This document shows, one piece after another, positions 53,804 through 62,974 of a stretch of 64,000 nucleotides of DNA (positions are counted from its first letter, which is position 1; each line of letters begins with the position of its first letter). The notes beneath the pieces are model-generated. The model had not been told where the DNA came from. It ran no database searches and saw only the letters and a list, made by a program, of their open reading frames with translations. Position numbers and translations under genes: made by a program. The DNA comes from Solobacterium sp. (GTDB taxonomy: Bacteria; Bacillota_I; Bacilli_A; Erysipelotrichales; Erysipelotrichaceae). The stretch spans positions 1 through 64,000 of the forward strand of contig JAFRJJ010000003.1 in assembly GCA_017432325.1 (NCBI GenBank), in the 5' to 3' direction.

Positions 53804-54655
53804 ATGAAAAAAGTACTGCTGAAAGACGGAACCCCGGTTCCCGCACTTGGCCAGGGAACATGGTATATGGGTGAAAAGCGTTCGCTCAGAGAAAGTGAGA
53901 TCGAATCTCTGCGCTGGGGGATCGAACACGGAATGAACCTGATCGATACTGCGGAAATGTATGGTGACGGTGCTTCGGAGAAACTGATCGGAGATGCGAT
54001 CGTTCCGTTTGACAGGGAAAAACTGTTTATTGTATCAAAGGTCTATCCGTGGAACGCCGGCAGAAGGAATATCTTTGACAGCTGTGAGGCTTCGCTGGAA
54101 CGTCTGGGAACGGATTATCTGGATCTGTATCTGCTGCACTGGCGCGGCAGTGTACCGCTGCGGGAAACCGTGCAGTGTATGGAGGAACTCATTAAACAGG
54201 GAAAGATCCTGCGATGGGGCGTATCCAATCTGGATGATTCGGACATGAAAGAACTGTCTGCTGTTCCTGGCGGCCTGAACTGTCAGTGCGACCAGGTACT
54301 TTATCATCTTGGCAGCCGTGGGGCAGAGGCAAAACTCCTTCCATGGCTGAAAGAACATGATATGCCCATGATGGCATACTGCCCGCTGGCACAGGCGGGA
54401 AAACTGCGCTCGTCAATGCTGAGGGATCCGGTCCTGAATGAAATAGCCCATGCGCACAATGCGACCGTTTTCCAGATCATGCTGGCATTTGCAATCCGTG
54501 ATTATCACGTATTTGCTGTACCCAAGGCAGGTACATTGAAACATGTACAGGAAAACCGGGAAGCAGCTGAGATCGAACTCAGTGAAGAAGAAAAGGATCT
54601 TCTGAACAATGCGTTCCCGAAACCTGCTCATGTCTATGGACTGGATATGGTCTGA
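53804..54655 (+). CDS. Aldo/keto reductase (DkgA-like family)
   Basis: A 283-residue AKR with intact catalytic tetrad positions: NLIDTAEMYGDG (Asp and Tyr), LFIVSKVYP (Lys) and YLLHWRG (His). No ferredoxin tail, unlike the pair at 10703-12976. The end of the protein has the NADP-site pattern VFAVPKAGTLKHV. In a sugar-diacid locus it may reduce a keto sugar acid. AGGAGG lies before the ATG and a terminator follows. Confidence 0.88.
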   Translation: MKKVLLKDGTPVPALGQGTWYMGEKRSLRESEIESLRWGIEHGMNLIDTAEMYGDGASEKLIGDAIVPFDREKLFIVSKVYPWNAGRRNIFDSCEASLERLGTDYLDLYLLHWRGSVPLRETVQCMEELIKQGKILRWGVSNLDDSDMKELSAVPGGLNCQCDQVLYHLGSRGAEAKLLPWLKEHDMPMMAYCPLAQAGKLRSSMLRDPVLNEIAHAHNATVFQIMLAFAIRDYHVFAVPKAGTLKHVQENREAAEIELSEEEKDLLNNAFPKPAHVYGLDMV

Positions 54656-54685
54656 TACTGAAAAGGACACCGAAGTGCCCATAGT

Positions 54686-54709
54686 GTCCTGTCCCACAGG
54701 ACGTTTTTG
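54686..54709 (+). terminator. Intrinsic terminator after the aldo/keto reductase
   Basis: GTCCTG pairs with CAGGAC around five bases, then GTTTTTG. The convergent LysR gene ends at 54710. Confidence 0.8.
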
Positions 54710-55621
54710 TTATTTCAAAGAGTTTCGGAAGTATTCTCCGGCAAGACGGATCAGATATTGCTCTGCAGAGGTCATGGCAAAATCACTGCGATGACATGCG
54801 GATACTTTCAGCCGTGGAGAGTCCGGCAGACGGAATGCCCGGATACCCTCTGGTTTGCTTTTGACGTAGTATTCCGGCAGGAAGCCGATACAGATCCCTG
54901 CCTGGATCATGGCAAGGATCGTCCTGCATGATGCGGTTTCAAACAGCACATCCGGCATAAATTTTGCTTTATTTAGGATCTGATCGATCGCCCATCGCCA
55001 TGTGGATTCTTTGTAGATCAGTACGAACGGCTCATATTTCACTGCTTCGATCGGGAAGAATGGATATGGTTCCATAGTATTGACTGTGGAAGGAACAGGA
55101 AATGAATCGGGCAGGCAGAGATAGATCTGCTCTTCGGACAGGTCAATATAAGTGTCCGTGTTTTTCTGATGTTCCGGGAGCGTGATGATGCCGAGGTCAA
55201 TATTTCCCTTGCGAATCTCTTCCTGCATGCGCACAGTACTGAGTTCCATCGGTTCCAGACGAACCTGTGGAAATTCCCTGTGGAAGTCAGGGAAGATCTG
55301 AATGAACATGTCCGGTCCGCGTCCCATGGTCAGGCCGAGCCTGACCGTACCGCTTCCGGAACCTGCGTGTTCGGATATGGCTGCAGCTGTCCGCTCTTCC
55401 AGACGCACGATCTCTCTGGCCATATCCAGATAAAGTCTGCCTTCTTCTGTCAGTGTCCATTCAGAATTGGCACGGTTGAACAAAGGAACCCCCAGGCTTT
55501 TCTCCAGTTTGGTCAGATGCTGGCTGATTGCCGACTGAGTGACCGACAGTTTCTGTGCTGCTATGGTAAGGCTTTGCTCATCCGCAAGCGTGATGATGTA
55601 ATCAAGGTGTTTGATGTCCAT
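54710..55621 (-). CDS. LysR-type regulator, divergent from the diacid permease operon
   Basis: A 303-residue LTTR: HTH at residues 1-60 (MDIKHLDYIITLADEQSLTIAAQKLSVTQSAISQHL) and an effector domain from about 90 (VRLGLTMGRGPDMFIQIF). I start it at ATG 55621, which has CGGAG nine bases upstream; the longer frame to 55669 is not needed. It lies back-to-back with the permease at 55925, the first gene of the aldarate operon, which is its likely target. Confidence 0.9.
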   Translation of the reverse strand: MDIKHLDYIITLADEQSLTIAAQKLSVTQSAISQHLTKLEKSLGVPLFNRANSEWTLTEEGRLYLDMAREIVRLEERTAAAISEHAGSGSGTVRLGLTMGRGPDMFIQIFPDFHREFPQVRLEPMELSTVRMQEEIRKGNIDLGIITLPEHQKNTDTYIDLSEEQIYLCLPDSFPVPSTVNTMEPYPFFPIEAVKYEPFVLIYKESTWRWAIDQILNKAKFMPDVLFETASCRTILAMIQAGICIGFLPEYYVKSKPEGIRAFRLPDSPRLKVSACHRSDFAMTSAEQYLIRLAGEYFRNSLK

Positions 55622-55924
55622 GATGATATTCTCCGATTCGATCATAACTGCTTTTTTTCTGTTAAGCAATAATTTCGATACAAGTAATCTGGTTAAGAAA
55701 TTCTTAATGACTGTTCAGAACTCCGGGATGACATTTTATTTCACTTTGAAATTATGATTTCCATATTTTGAAACACTAACTATTTTGACTATAAATTATA
55801 ACTTTTTTTGAAATTCATGAAATTGCCGGTTCATTTGACAACATTTATAGTGTGATCACTGAAAGCGTTTCCCTGCTCAGGAAACGCTGGAAAAGATGCA
55901 ATTTAGTAAAGGGAGGATAATTGC
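55622..55924 (+). other. Divergent regulatory region of the aldarate operon
   Basis: A 303-base AT-rich intergenic region. It holds TTGAAAT and TTTTGAAACA motifs (55745-55773), a possible promoter (TTGAAA 55768-55773, 16 bases, TATAAA 55790-55795), a cre-like site (55860-55873) inside a 9-bp inverted repeat (55864-55888), and the permease RBS. No ORF is visible. Confidence 0.5.
55860..55888 (+). promoter_or_regulatory. Cre-like site within a perfect inverted repeat
   Basis: TGAAAGCGTTTCCC (55860-55873) matches the CcpA cre consensus TGWAANCGNTNWCA at the key CG and most flanking positions. It also forms the left half of AGCGTTTCC (55864-55872) / GGAAACGCT (55880-55888). Sitting between promoter and permease RBS, it is suited to carbon-catabolite repression of the diacid operon. 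Confidence 0.5.
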
Positions 55925-57205
55925 ATGGAGCTCTACATTACTTTAGCAGTACTGGCATTTATGATTATCAATTTCCTGTGGCAGAAATTCCCAATGGGAC
56001 TGACTACCATGGCTTGCTGCACACTGTTGGCGATCTTCAAGGTTCTGACACCTTCTGAAGCATTCCAGGGTTTCACAAACAACAGTATTATTCTTGTTGC
56101 ACCGATGATGGCTCTGTCTGTTGCGATCACAAAGACAAGTATCGTTCCGAGAATCCGCGCTATGGTCGATGACCTCGGTTCAAAAACCGGCATGGCGCTT
56201 GTATTCTTCTTCTTTCTCGTAACGATCGCGTTCGTACAGTTTATTCCCGCAACAGCGACATTCTCGATCCTGGTCGTATTCCTGACAACACTTTCCAACT
56301 CCGGTGAAGTGACAGCCAGCCGCCTTCTGATGCCAATGCTCGGTATCAGCTGTGCATGGAAAGGATACATCCCCATCGGTATGGGTGCTACATCCTTCGC
56401 AACGGTCAACGCGCGTTATGAAACGATCATCAACAACCCTGACTATCTCCTGAAGATGATGGATAAGTTCAAGGTTGCTGCGATTCCGGTCATTGCTCTG
56501 ACACTCTGGTGCCTGTTTGCATGGAGACTCCTGCCGAAAGAAGGCAATGTCAGTGCGAAAGGAATGAAGGAAGTAAAAGAAACGAAAGTACTTCCGGCTG
56601 CACAGGAAAAACTCGTATTCATTGTGTTTACAGCAGTTATGGCAGTTCTCGTACTGAATAAATGGACAGGATCCCTCATGTACGTTGCGCCGGCAGCCGG
56701 TGTCATCATTCTGCTCTATGGCGGAGCCCTGACAGTTCCCGAAGTGACCAAGGCAATGACCGCAGACATGATCTTCCTGATGGCAGGCGTTCTCGGCGTC
56801 GCTGCAGCGATGGCCAAGTCCGGTGCCGGCGACATGATCGGAAATGCAATTCTGAGCGTTCTCGGCGGTCATCCGTCATCCCTGTTCGTTATGCTTCTGT
56901 TCACGGTCGTTACCATCGTTATGACAACGATCATGTCCAACTCCGCAACATCTAACATTCTGTATACAGTTGCTGCTACAGTATGCCTGGCAGGCGGCTG
57001 GGATCCCCGCGGAATCATGCTGATCATCGCAATCGGAAACGTCATCTCTCTGGGATTCCCTTCCGGTGCTGCTGAAACAGCTCTAATCTACGCTGCAGGC
57101 AACTATTCATTGAAGGATGTCTGGAAGTTTACAGTACCTTACATTCTCATAGCAATCGTTACAATTGCTTTCTCAGCAAATCTGTTCTTCCCGATCTACG
57201 GGTAA
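55925..57205 (+). CDS. SLC13/ArsB-type permease for the aldarate operon
   Basis: A 426-residue transporter with eleven or so TM helices, related to the permease at 47778: GFTNNSIILVAPMMALSVAITKTSIV in the first half and IMSNSATSNILYTV in the second, the two motif pairs of the divalent-anion symporter fold. GGGAGG precedes the ATG. It heads an operon with an MBL hydrolase, glucarate dehydratase and galactarate dehydratase, so glucarate or galactarate is the likely cargo. Confidence 0.82.
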   Translation: MELYITLAVLAFMIINFLWQKFPMGLTTMACCTLLAIFKVLTPSEAFQGFTNNSIILVAPMMALSVAITKTSIVPRIRAMVDDLGSKTGMALVFFFFLVTIAFVQFIPATATFSILVVFLTTLSNSGEVTASRLLMPMLGISCAWKGYIPIGMGATSFATVNARYETIINNPDYLLKMMDKFKVAAIPVIALTLWCLFAWRLLPKEGNVSAKGMKEVKETKVLPAAQEKLVFIVFTAVMAVLVLNKWTGSLMYVAPAAGVIILLYGGALTVPEVTKAMTADMIFLMAGVLGVAAAMAKSGAGDMIGNAILSVLGGHPSSLFVMLLFTVVTIVMTTIMSNSATSNILYTVAATVCLAGGWDPRGIMLIIAIGNVISLGFPSGAAETALIYAAGNYSLKDVWKFTVPYILIAIVTIAFSANLFFPIYG

Positions 57206-57271
57206 TTGATTCGCTTCGATCAGCCCGGGGGGAGGTACTTCTTCCCGGGTTTCATTTCAGGAGAAGATGAT

Positions 57272-58132
57272 ATGAGTGAAAAGAAGTTCAAATATGTAAA
57301 TCCGAAGCCCGTACGTTTCGGACAGGCGACTGACCGGATCAGTGAGCACAGTGTTCCTCTGTACCGCTGCGGACCTCATGTATGGAATGTCGGCGGACAG
57401 GACGATGTGGCAGTCTATCTGCTGGATACCGGTGAAGGGCTGATCCTGATCGATACCGGATATACAGAGTCTGTATTCCTGGTCGTTCACAATATATGGA
57501 AGCTGGGATTTAATCCGGAAAACATCAAAAAGATCCTGCTGACCCATTACCATGGGGATCATGTCAACGGCGTTGCTTCATTGGTGCATATTTCTCATGC
57601 AGAGGTATGGCTTTCTAAAGAAGATGAGCGCATGCATCAGCTGTATTGCCGGGCTGACCGCCACGGTATCCATACCGCTCCGTATCAGGTCACAAACTTC
57701 TATGATGACAATACACCGATCGTACTCGGCAGATTCACGATCGAAACAAAGCTGACACCGGGACATGCCCCGGGATGCACGTCATTCTTCTTCGAAGATA
57801 CCGATGAAGAAACGGGAAAGACCTATCGGTGCGCAGTGCATGGAGGACTTGGTATTGCGTATATGAGACCGGATATGCTGGCAAACCAGGATCAGACGGA
57901 AGAAGCGGCACACCGTTTCGTAAAAGACTGTCTGGAACTGGCAGAGCGTCCGGTCGACATCAACATGCCCAGCCATCTGAATCAGGCTGACATCGACAAC
58001 AATCTGCCGGAAGACCTGAATGATTATACATGGTTTGTCGCTGATTACAGCTGGCATGACATGCTGCTCAACCGTGCAGAAGCAGTCAAACGGTTCTGGC
58101 CGGATAGATATCCGGAGTATCAAAAAAATTAA
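57272..58132 (+). CDS. Metallo-beta-lactamase-fold hydrolase 1 of the aldarate operon
   Basis: A 286-residue MBL-fold protein: HVWNVGGQDDVAVYLLDTGEGL, the metal motif LTHYHGDHVNG, TPGHAPGCTSFFFE with the next His and a final SHLNQADI. The THYHGDH motif suits a two-metal hydrolase. It has no signal peptide, so it is cytosolic and not a secreted beta-lactamase. Closest relatives are the genes at 58146 and 60433 in the same operon; this one has diverged and lacks their basic N-terminal RFGYKKPKYR block. I start at ATG 57272 after AGGAGA. A lactonase acting on aldarolactones is inferred. Confidence 0.8.
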   Translation: MSEKKFKYVNPKPVRFGQATDRISEHSVPLYRCGPHVWNVGGQDDVAVYLLDTGEGLILIDTGYTESVFLVVHNIWKLGFNPENIKKILLTHYHGDHVNGVASLVHISHAEVWLSKEDERMHQLYCRADRHGIHTAPYQVTNFYDDNTPIVLGRFTIETKLTPGHAPGCTSFFFEDTDEETGKTYRCAVHGGLGIAYMRPDMLANQDQTEEAAHRFVKDCLELAERPVDINMPSHLNQADIDNNLPEDLNDYTWFVADYSWHDMLLNRAEAVKRFWPDRYPEYQKN

Positions 58133-58145
58133 GGAGAGAAAGAAA

Positions 58146-59051
58146 ATGACTGAAACAAAGAGATTCGGCTATAAGAAGCCCAAGTACCGCTATGGCAATT
58201 CCATCAGAGATTATTTCACAGGCAACTCCTGGGATCACACAGAGCCTGCTTACAGAGTAGGACCTCACGTATGGAATGTCGGCGGAAATGATGACGTTGC
58301 AGTATACCTGCTGGATACCGGTGAAGGACTGATGCTGATCGACAGCGGTTATGAACAGTCTGTATATCTGGTCGTTGACCGTATTTACAGCATCGGTTTC
58401 AAACCGCAGGACATCCGCAAGATTCTGCTGAGCCATTGGCACGGTGATCATACCCAGGGCGCGAGACTCCTGCAGGAACTTGCCGGCGGAAGAGAAAAAT
58501 GCGAGATCTGGCTCTCCCGTGAAGATGAAGCAATGCACCAGAAGACAGCGATGAACACCAAGCCGTTCTCTGTGCTGCCGTATGAAGTTACAAATTTCTA
58601 TGATGATAATACTCCGGTAAAAATGGGCAGATTCACGATACGCACAAAACTCTGCCCGGGTCATACACTTGGTGTCACATCATTCTTCTTTGAAGACACG
58701 GATGAAGAAACAGGCGAAACAGTCAGGATGGCTATGCACGGCGGCATGGGAACAGGTACGATGTATCCCGGTTCCGCAATGGGCAAGAGTGAAGAAGTTA
58801 CACCGGAAATTGCTTTCCGTTTCGTAAAAGACTGCCTCGAAATGGCAGAGTGGCCGGTTGACATCAACATGTCTTCCCACCTGAATCAGACAAACGTTGA
58901 TGAAAACATGCCGGAAGACCTGAATAACTGGAGATGGTTCATTGCGGACTACAGCTGGCATGATATGCTCGTCAATCGTGCTGAAGACGTCATGGAAAAA
59001 TATCCGGAACAGTATCCTGACTTTAAATGGACAGTTCCGAATATTCAGTAA
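58146..59051 (+). CDS. Metallo-beta-lactamase-fold hydrolase 2 of the aldarate operon
   Basis: A 301-residue MBL-fold protein starting TETKRFGYKKPKYR; metal residues His97, His99, Asp101 and His102 come from SHWHGDH, with a third His in CPGHTLGVTSFFFE and SSHLNQTN near the end. The Tyr of the usual THYHGDH is Trp here. It lies 13 bases after the previous hydrolase (AAGGAG upstream) and is near-identical in plan to the gene at 60433. Enzyme substrate is unproven; lactone opening for the dehydratase encoded 12 bases downstream is the natural guess. Confidence 0.82.
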   Translation: MTETKRFGYKKPKYRYGNSIRDYFTGNSWDHTEPAYRVGPHVWNVGGNDDVAVYLLDTGEGLMLIDSGYEQSVYLVVDRIYSIGFKPQDIRKILLSHWHGDHTQGARLLQELAGGREKCEIWLSREDEAMHQKTAMNTKPFSVLPYEVTNFYDDNTPVKMGRFTIRTKLCPGHTLGVTSFFFEDTDEETGETVRMAMHGGMGTGTMYPGSAMGKSEEVTPEIAFRFVKDCLEMAEWPVDINMSSHLNQTNVDENMPEDLNNWRWFIADYSWHDMLVNRAEDVMEKYPEQYPDFKWTVPNIQ

Positions 59052-59063
59052 GCAAACAGAATT

Positions 59064-60416
59064 ATGACAGATAAGCTGAATATACCGGTCATCACCTCCA
59101 TGGAGGTGGTACCGGTAGCCGGCTATGACAGTATGCTGATGACGCTGAGCGGAGCACATGCACCGATGTTTACAAGAAATCTTGTCATTCTCAGAGACAG
59201 CTTCGGTCATACCGGGATCGGTGAGATCCATGGCGGAGACTATACAAAGGAATCTCTGGAAGCGTGCATCCCTCTGGTCGTGAACCAGCCGGTCATGCGC
59301 TACCGCAGCATCCTGGATGCGATCCACAAAGCAGCGAAAAGGGCTGCGGATGATGATGGAGAAGGTATCCAGACACTGGATATTTCCAAACTGAAATATG
59401 TTGTAAAGTCCGAGTGGGCGATCGAATGCGCGCTGCTCGATCTGGCCGGTCAGGCATTGGGCATGCGGATGTGCGATCTGCTCGGGGAAGGAATACAGAG
59501 AGACAGAGTCGAAGTGCTCGGTTATCTGTTCTATGTATCCGACCGGCATCGTGCAGAAGAACTTCATTATCTGGACGAGTCCGACAGCAGTGAACCATGG
59601 TTCCGCATGCGCAGGGAAAAGATGCTGTCGCATGAAGAGATCGTTGCCCAGGCACGCTGTCTGCATGAAAAATACGGATTCAGGAATTTCAAACTGAAGG
59701 GTGGCGTCTTCTCCGGTGCCTATGAGGTGGAGACAGTCCGGGCATTGAAGAAAGCATTCCCGGAAGGTCGGATCAACATTGATCCCAACGGCGCCTGGTC
59801 ACTGCAGGAAGCGATCGGTCTGTGCCGTGATATGAAGAATGTCCTGACCTATGTTGAAGATCCGTGTGGTCCGGAATCAGGTTATTCCAGCCGTGAGATC
59901 ATGACGGAGTTCAAAAACGCAGTGCAGATACCCGTGGCAACAAACATGATCGCGACCGACTGGCGTCAGTTCTATCATGCGCTCTCACACCGTTCGGTAG
60001 ATATCGTGCTTGCGGATCCTCATTTCTGGGGTTTTGAAGGAACCATCCGGATGTCACAGCTTCTAAATTCATGGGGTCTTACATGGGGCTCTCATTCCAA
60101 CAATCACTTCGATATCACACTTGCGGCATTTGCCCAGGTCGGTGCTGCGGCAGCCGGTGATCCGGCTCCGATGGATACGCACTGGATCTGGCAGGACGGA
60201 CAGGATCTGCTGGAAGATGCACCGAAGATCCGTGACGGATATCTGGAAGTACCGGATAAACCGGGACTTGGTGTGACACTGAATATGAAGCGTGTCGAAG
60301 AAGCGAACAAACTATATAACACCCTCACATCTCACGATCGTGATGATGCAATGGCAATGCAGTATCTGATCAAAGACTGGAAATACGACTCGAAAAAGCC
60401 GTGTCTGATCAGATAA
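59064..60416 (+). CDS. gudD: Glucarate dehydratase
   Basis: A 450-residue enolase-superfamily enzyme that dehydrates D-glucarate (and often L-idarate) to 5-keto-4-deoxyglucarate. All active-site elements of E. coli GlucD are in place: Lys210 and Lys212 (FKLKGG), metal ligands Asp240 (INIDPNG), Glu265 (YVEDPCG) and Asn294 (ATNMIATDW), Asp318 (LADPHFWG) and catalytic His344 (WGSHSNNHFD). Length is normal. It sits between two MBL hydrolases and ends 16 bases before the second. A second copy starts at 63032. Confidence 0.95.
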   Translation: MTDKLNIPVITSMEVVPVAGYDSMLMTLSGAHAPMFTRNLVILRDSFGHTGIGEIHGGDYTKESLEACIPLVVNQPVMRYRSILDAIHKAAKRAADDDGEGIQTLDISKLKYVVKSEWAIECALLDLAGQALGMRMCDLLGEGIQRDRVEVLGYLFYVSDRHRAEELHYLDESDSSEPWFRMRREKMLSHEEIVAQARCLHEKYGFRNFKLKGGVFSGAYEVETVRALKKAFPEGRINIDPNGAWSLQEAIGLCRDMKNVLTYVEDPCGPESGYSSREIMTEFKNAVQIPVATNMIATDWRQFYHALSHRSVDIVLADPHFWGFEGTIRMSQLLNSWGLTWGSHSNNHFDITLAAFAQVGAAAAGDPAPMDTHWIWQDGQDLLEDAPKIRDGYLEVPDKPGLGVTLNMKRVEEANKLYNTLTSHDRDDAMAMQYLIKDWKYDSKKPCLIR

Positions 60417-60432
60417 GAAGAAAGGAAAAATC

Positions 60433-61335
60433 ATGGAACAAAAACGTTTTGGATATAAAAAGCCCAAGTATCGCATGGGAAGAGCGCTCAGAGATTATTT
60501 CACCGGCAACATGTGGGAACATACAGAACCTGCTTACAGGATCGCCCCGCATGTATGGAATGTCGGCGGACAGGATGACGTATCTGTATATCTGCTGGAT
60601 ACTGGCGAAGGACTGGCATTGATCGATACCGGATATGAGAGAACACTGTATCTTGTCATTGACCGCATGTACAGCACCGGCTTCAATCCGAGAGATGTAA
60701 AGAAGATCTTCCTGACACATTACCACGGAGATCATTCCCAGGGTGCGAGACTTCTGCAGGAACTTGCCGGCGGTAAGGAACACTGCGAGATCTGGCTCTC
60801 CAAAGAAGATGAACTGATGCACCAGGAAACAGCAGAAAGTACATTCCCGATGCCTTGTCTGCCGTATGAAGTGACCAATTTCTATGATGACGATACGCCG
60901 ATTCAGATGGGACGCTTTACGATCCGAACAAAGCTCTGTCCCGGTCATACACTGGGTGTGACTTCATTCTTCTTTGAGGATACAGATGAAGAAACAGGAA
61001 AGACATACTGGTGCGCGGTACACGGCGGTATGGGTACAGGTACGATGTATCCCGGTTCCGAAATGGGTGCCCGTGAACATGTCACTCCGGAAACAGCCTT
61101 CCGGTTTGTCAAAGACTGCCTCGAAATGGCAGAGTGGCCGGTAGACATCAATATGTCTTCCCATCTGAACCAGACCAACATTGACGAGAACATGCCGGAA
61201 GACCTGAATGACTATACATGGTTCATAACGGATTACAGCTGGCATGATATGCTGGTCAACCGTGCCGAAGATGTGATGTCGAGATATCCGGAACAGTATC
61301 CTGATTTCAAATGGACAGTACCGAATGTAGAATAA
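60433..61335 (+). CDS. Metallo-beta-lactamase-fold hydrolase 3 of the aldarate operon
   Basis: A 300-residue paralogue of the gene at 58146, sharing RFGYKKPKYR, HVWNVGGQDDVSVYLLDTGEGL, LTHYHGDHSQGARLLQELAGG, CPGHTLGVTSFFFEDTDEE and the C-terminal YPEQYPDFKWTVPN. The two are clearly a recent tandem duplication with a dehydratase in between. The Tyr/Trp difference in the metal motif and a changed 840-870 loop suggest specialisation for different lactones. AAAGGAAAA precedes ATG 60433. Confidence 0.82.
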   Translation: MEQKRFGYKKPKYRMGRALRDYFTGNMWEHTEPAYRIAPHVWNVGGQDDVSVYLLDTGEGLALIDTGYERTLYLVIDRMYSTGFNPRDVKKIFLTHYHGDHSQGARLLQELAGGKEHCEIWLSKEDELMHQETAESTFPMPCLPYEVTNFYDDDTPIQMGRFTIRTKLCPGHTLGVTSFFFEDTDEETGKTYWCAVHGGMGTGTMYPGSEMGAREHVTPETAFRFVKDCLEMAEWPVDINMSSHLNQTNIDENMPEDLNDYTWFITDYSWHDMLVNRAEDVMSRYPEQYPDFKWTVPNVE

Positions 61336-61357
61336 AGACAAGGGGGGGAACACAGAT

Positions 61358-62875
61358 ATGCCTCAGCTTTGTGTAAAACTGACTGACAAAGATAATGTAG
61401 CGATCGCAATTCATGACACACCGAAAGGAACGGAGATCCGGCCAGGTGTCATTACGAACACAGATATCCCGCAGGCACATAAGACAGCCCTGACGGATAT
61501 TCCTAAAGGCGGTGAAGTGATCCGGTACGGAGTTGTGCTCGGCTATGCAAAAGAACCGATCGCGAAGGGCGACTGGATCAATGAGTTCATGCTCGATCTG
61601 CCTGAACCGCCCGATGTGGATCATATGGAGTTCGCAACAAATATCGTCACTGATCTGCCGGAACCTTCGGTCAGAACATGGATGGGATATAAAAATCCGA
61701 ATGGTGGTTACGGCGGTACAAGAAACATTCTTGCGATCAATACGACAGTGCAATGTGTCACAGGCGTACTGAATACGGCCATTCAGAAGATCAAGAGAGA
61801 ACTGCTGCCGAAGTATCCTCATGTGGACGATGTGATCGCGATCAATCATCCCTATGGCTGCGGTGTAGCGATCAATGCGAAGAATGCATACATCCCTCAG
61901 AGGATCCTGAAAAATATCGCTCTGCATCCGAACTTCGGAGGACAGTTTATGCTGGTAGCACTGGGCTGTGAGAAGTTCACTGTCGAGCGCTTCTGCGAAG
62001 ACTATCCGGAACTGAATACACCTGAGAACGTGATCGTTCTCCAGGAACAGAAGGGATACGAAGCGATGATCAATGCCATTATGGAAATGGCTGAGAAGAA
62101 GCTGAAGATCCTGAATGAAAGAAGAAGGGAACCGCTTCCCCTGTCCGATCTGCTGGTCGGTATGCAGTGCGGTGGATCTGATGCGTTCTCCGGCGTTTCC
62201 GCGAATCCTTCTGCCGGATATGCGGCAGATATGATCGTCAAAGGCGGAGGTACCGTCATGTTCTCGGAGGTCACGGAAGTACGTGACGCGGTATACCTGC
62301 TCGCAAAGCGATGCATCAATGAAGAAGTCGGAAAACGACTGGCTGAAGAAATGAAGTGGTATGACGAATACCTGAATGAAGGAGAAGTCGACCGCTCTGC
62401 GAATCCGACACCCGGTAATAAAAAAGGCGGTCTTGCGAATATCGTTGAAAAGGCCATGGGCAGTATTGCCAAGTCAGGCACATCACCGATCGTGGAAGTA
62501 CTTTCTCCCGGAGAACGTCCGACAAAGCACGGACTGATCTATGCCGCAACACCTGCAAGTGACCTGGTATGCGGACCTTGCCAGCTTGCCAGCGGAATGG
62601 GACTGGAAGTGTTCATGACCGGCAGAGGAACGCCCTATTCACTGGCTGCAGCGCCTGTGATCAAGGTCTGCTCCAGGAATGAGATGAAGGATCAGTGGTT
62701 TGACATCATCGATGTCAATGCCGGACCTGTCGCAACAGGTGAAGCATCGATCGAAGAGATCGGTACGGAACTGTTCCATAAGATCATCCGCACAGCAGAG
62801 GGAGAGGAAACCTTCTCGGAAAAATACGGACTTGCAAATGACCTCTGTATTTTCAATCCGGCACCGATCACCTGA
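61358..62875 (+). CDS. garD: Galactarate dehydratase (UxaA/GarD family)
   Basis: A 505-residue UxaA-family dehydratase. Residues 1-95 form the SAF domain (VAIAIHDTPKGTEI ... VIRYGVVLGYA, HKTALTDIPKGGEV). The core has GYKNPNGGYGGTRNILAI, NHPYGCGV, GCEKF, a GMQCGGSDAFSG motif and KVCSRNEM. GarD-type length (about 500) and the GGSD motif favour galactarate over altronate. It yields 5-keto-4-deoxyglucarate, the same product as GudD, so both converge on an aldolase outside the window. GGGGGG lies upstream of the ATG. Confidence 0.9.
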   Translation: MPQLCVKLTDKDNVAIAIHDTPKGTEIRPGVITNTDIPQAHKTALTDIPKGGEVIRYGVVLGYAKEPIAKGDWINEFMLDLPEPPDVDHMEFATNIVTDLPEPSVRTWMGYKNPNGGYGGTRNILAINTTVQCVTGVLNTAIQKIKRELLPKYPHVDDVIAINHPYGCGVAINAKNAYIPQRILKNIALHPNFGGQFMLVALGCEKFTVERFCEDYPELNTPENVIVLQEQKGYEAMINAIMEMAEKKLKILNERRREPLPLSDLLVGMQCGGSDAFSGVSANPSAGYAADMIVKGGGTVMFSEVTEVRDAVYLLAKRCINEEVGKRLAEEMKWYDEYLNEGEVDRSANPTPGNKKGGLANIVEKAMGSIAKSGTSPIVEVLSPGERPTKHGLIYAATPASDLVCGPCQLASGMGLEVFMTGRGTPYSLAAAPVIKVCSRNEMKDQWFDIIDVNAGPVATGEASIEEIGTELFHKIIRTAEGEETFSEKYGLANDLCIFNPAPIT

Positions 62876-62879
62876 TCAG

Positions 62880-62921
62880 CACATATGTGAAAGAAACTGA
62901 AACGAAATCTTTCACCATGTG
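62880..62921. promoter_or_regulatory. Long imperfect inverted repeat between garD and the second gudD
   Basis: TGTGAAAGA (62886-62894) pairs with TCTTTCACC/ATG at 62908-62921, extended outward by CACAT pairing ATGTG. It starts three bases after the garD stop and has no T-run. It may be an mRNA-stabilising hairpin or an operator for the promoter at 62975. Confidence 0.5.
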
Positions 62922-62974
62922 TAAAACAATGGATCTGCTGAAAAAAACGGGTATTAATTCGGCAACTGTCTAGT

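Noticed and set aside
55700..55924. Sigma-54 promoter for the permease
   Set aside because: No TGGCAC-N5-TTGCA match, and the PrpR-like protein lacks GAFTGA.
57272..61335. Antibiotic-resistance beta-lactamases
   Set aside because: The three MBL-fold proteins have no signal peptide and sit in a sugar-diacid operon.
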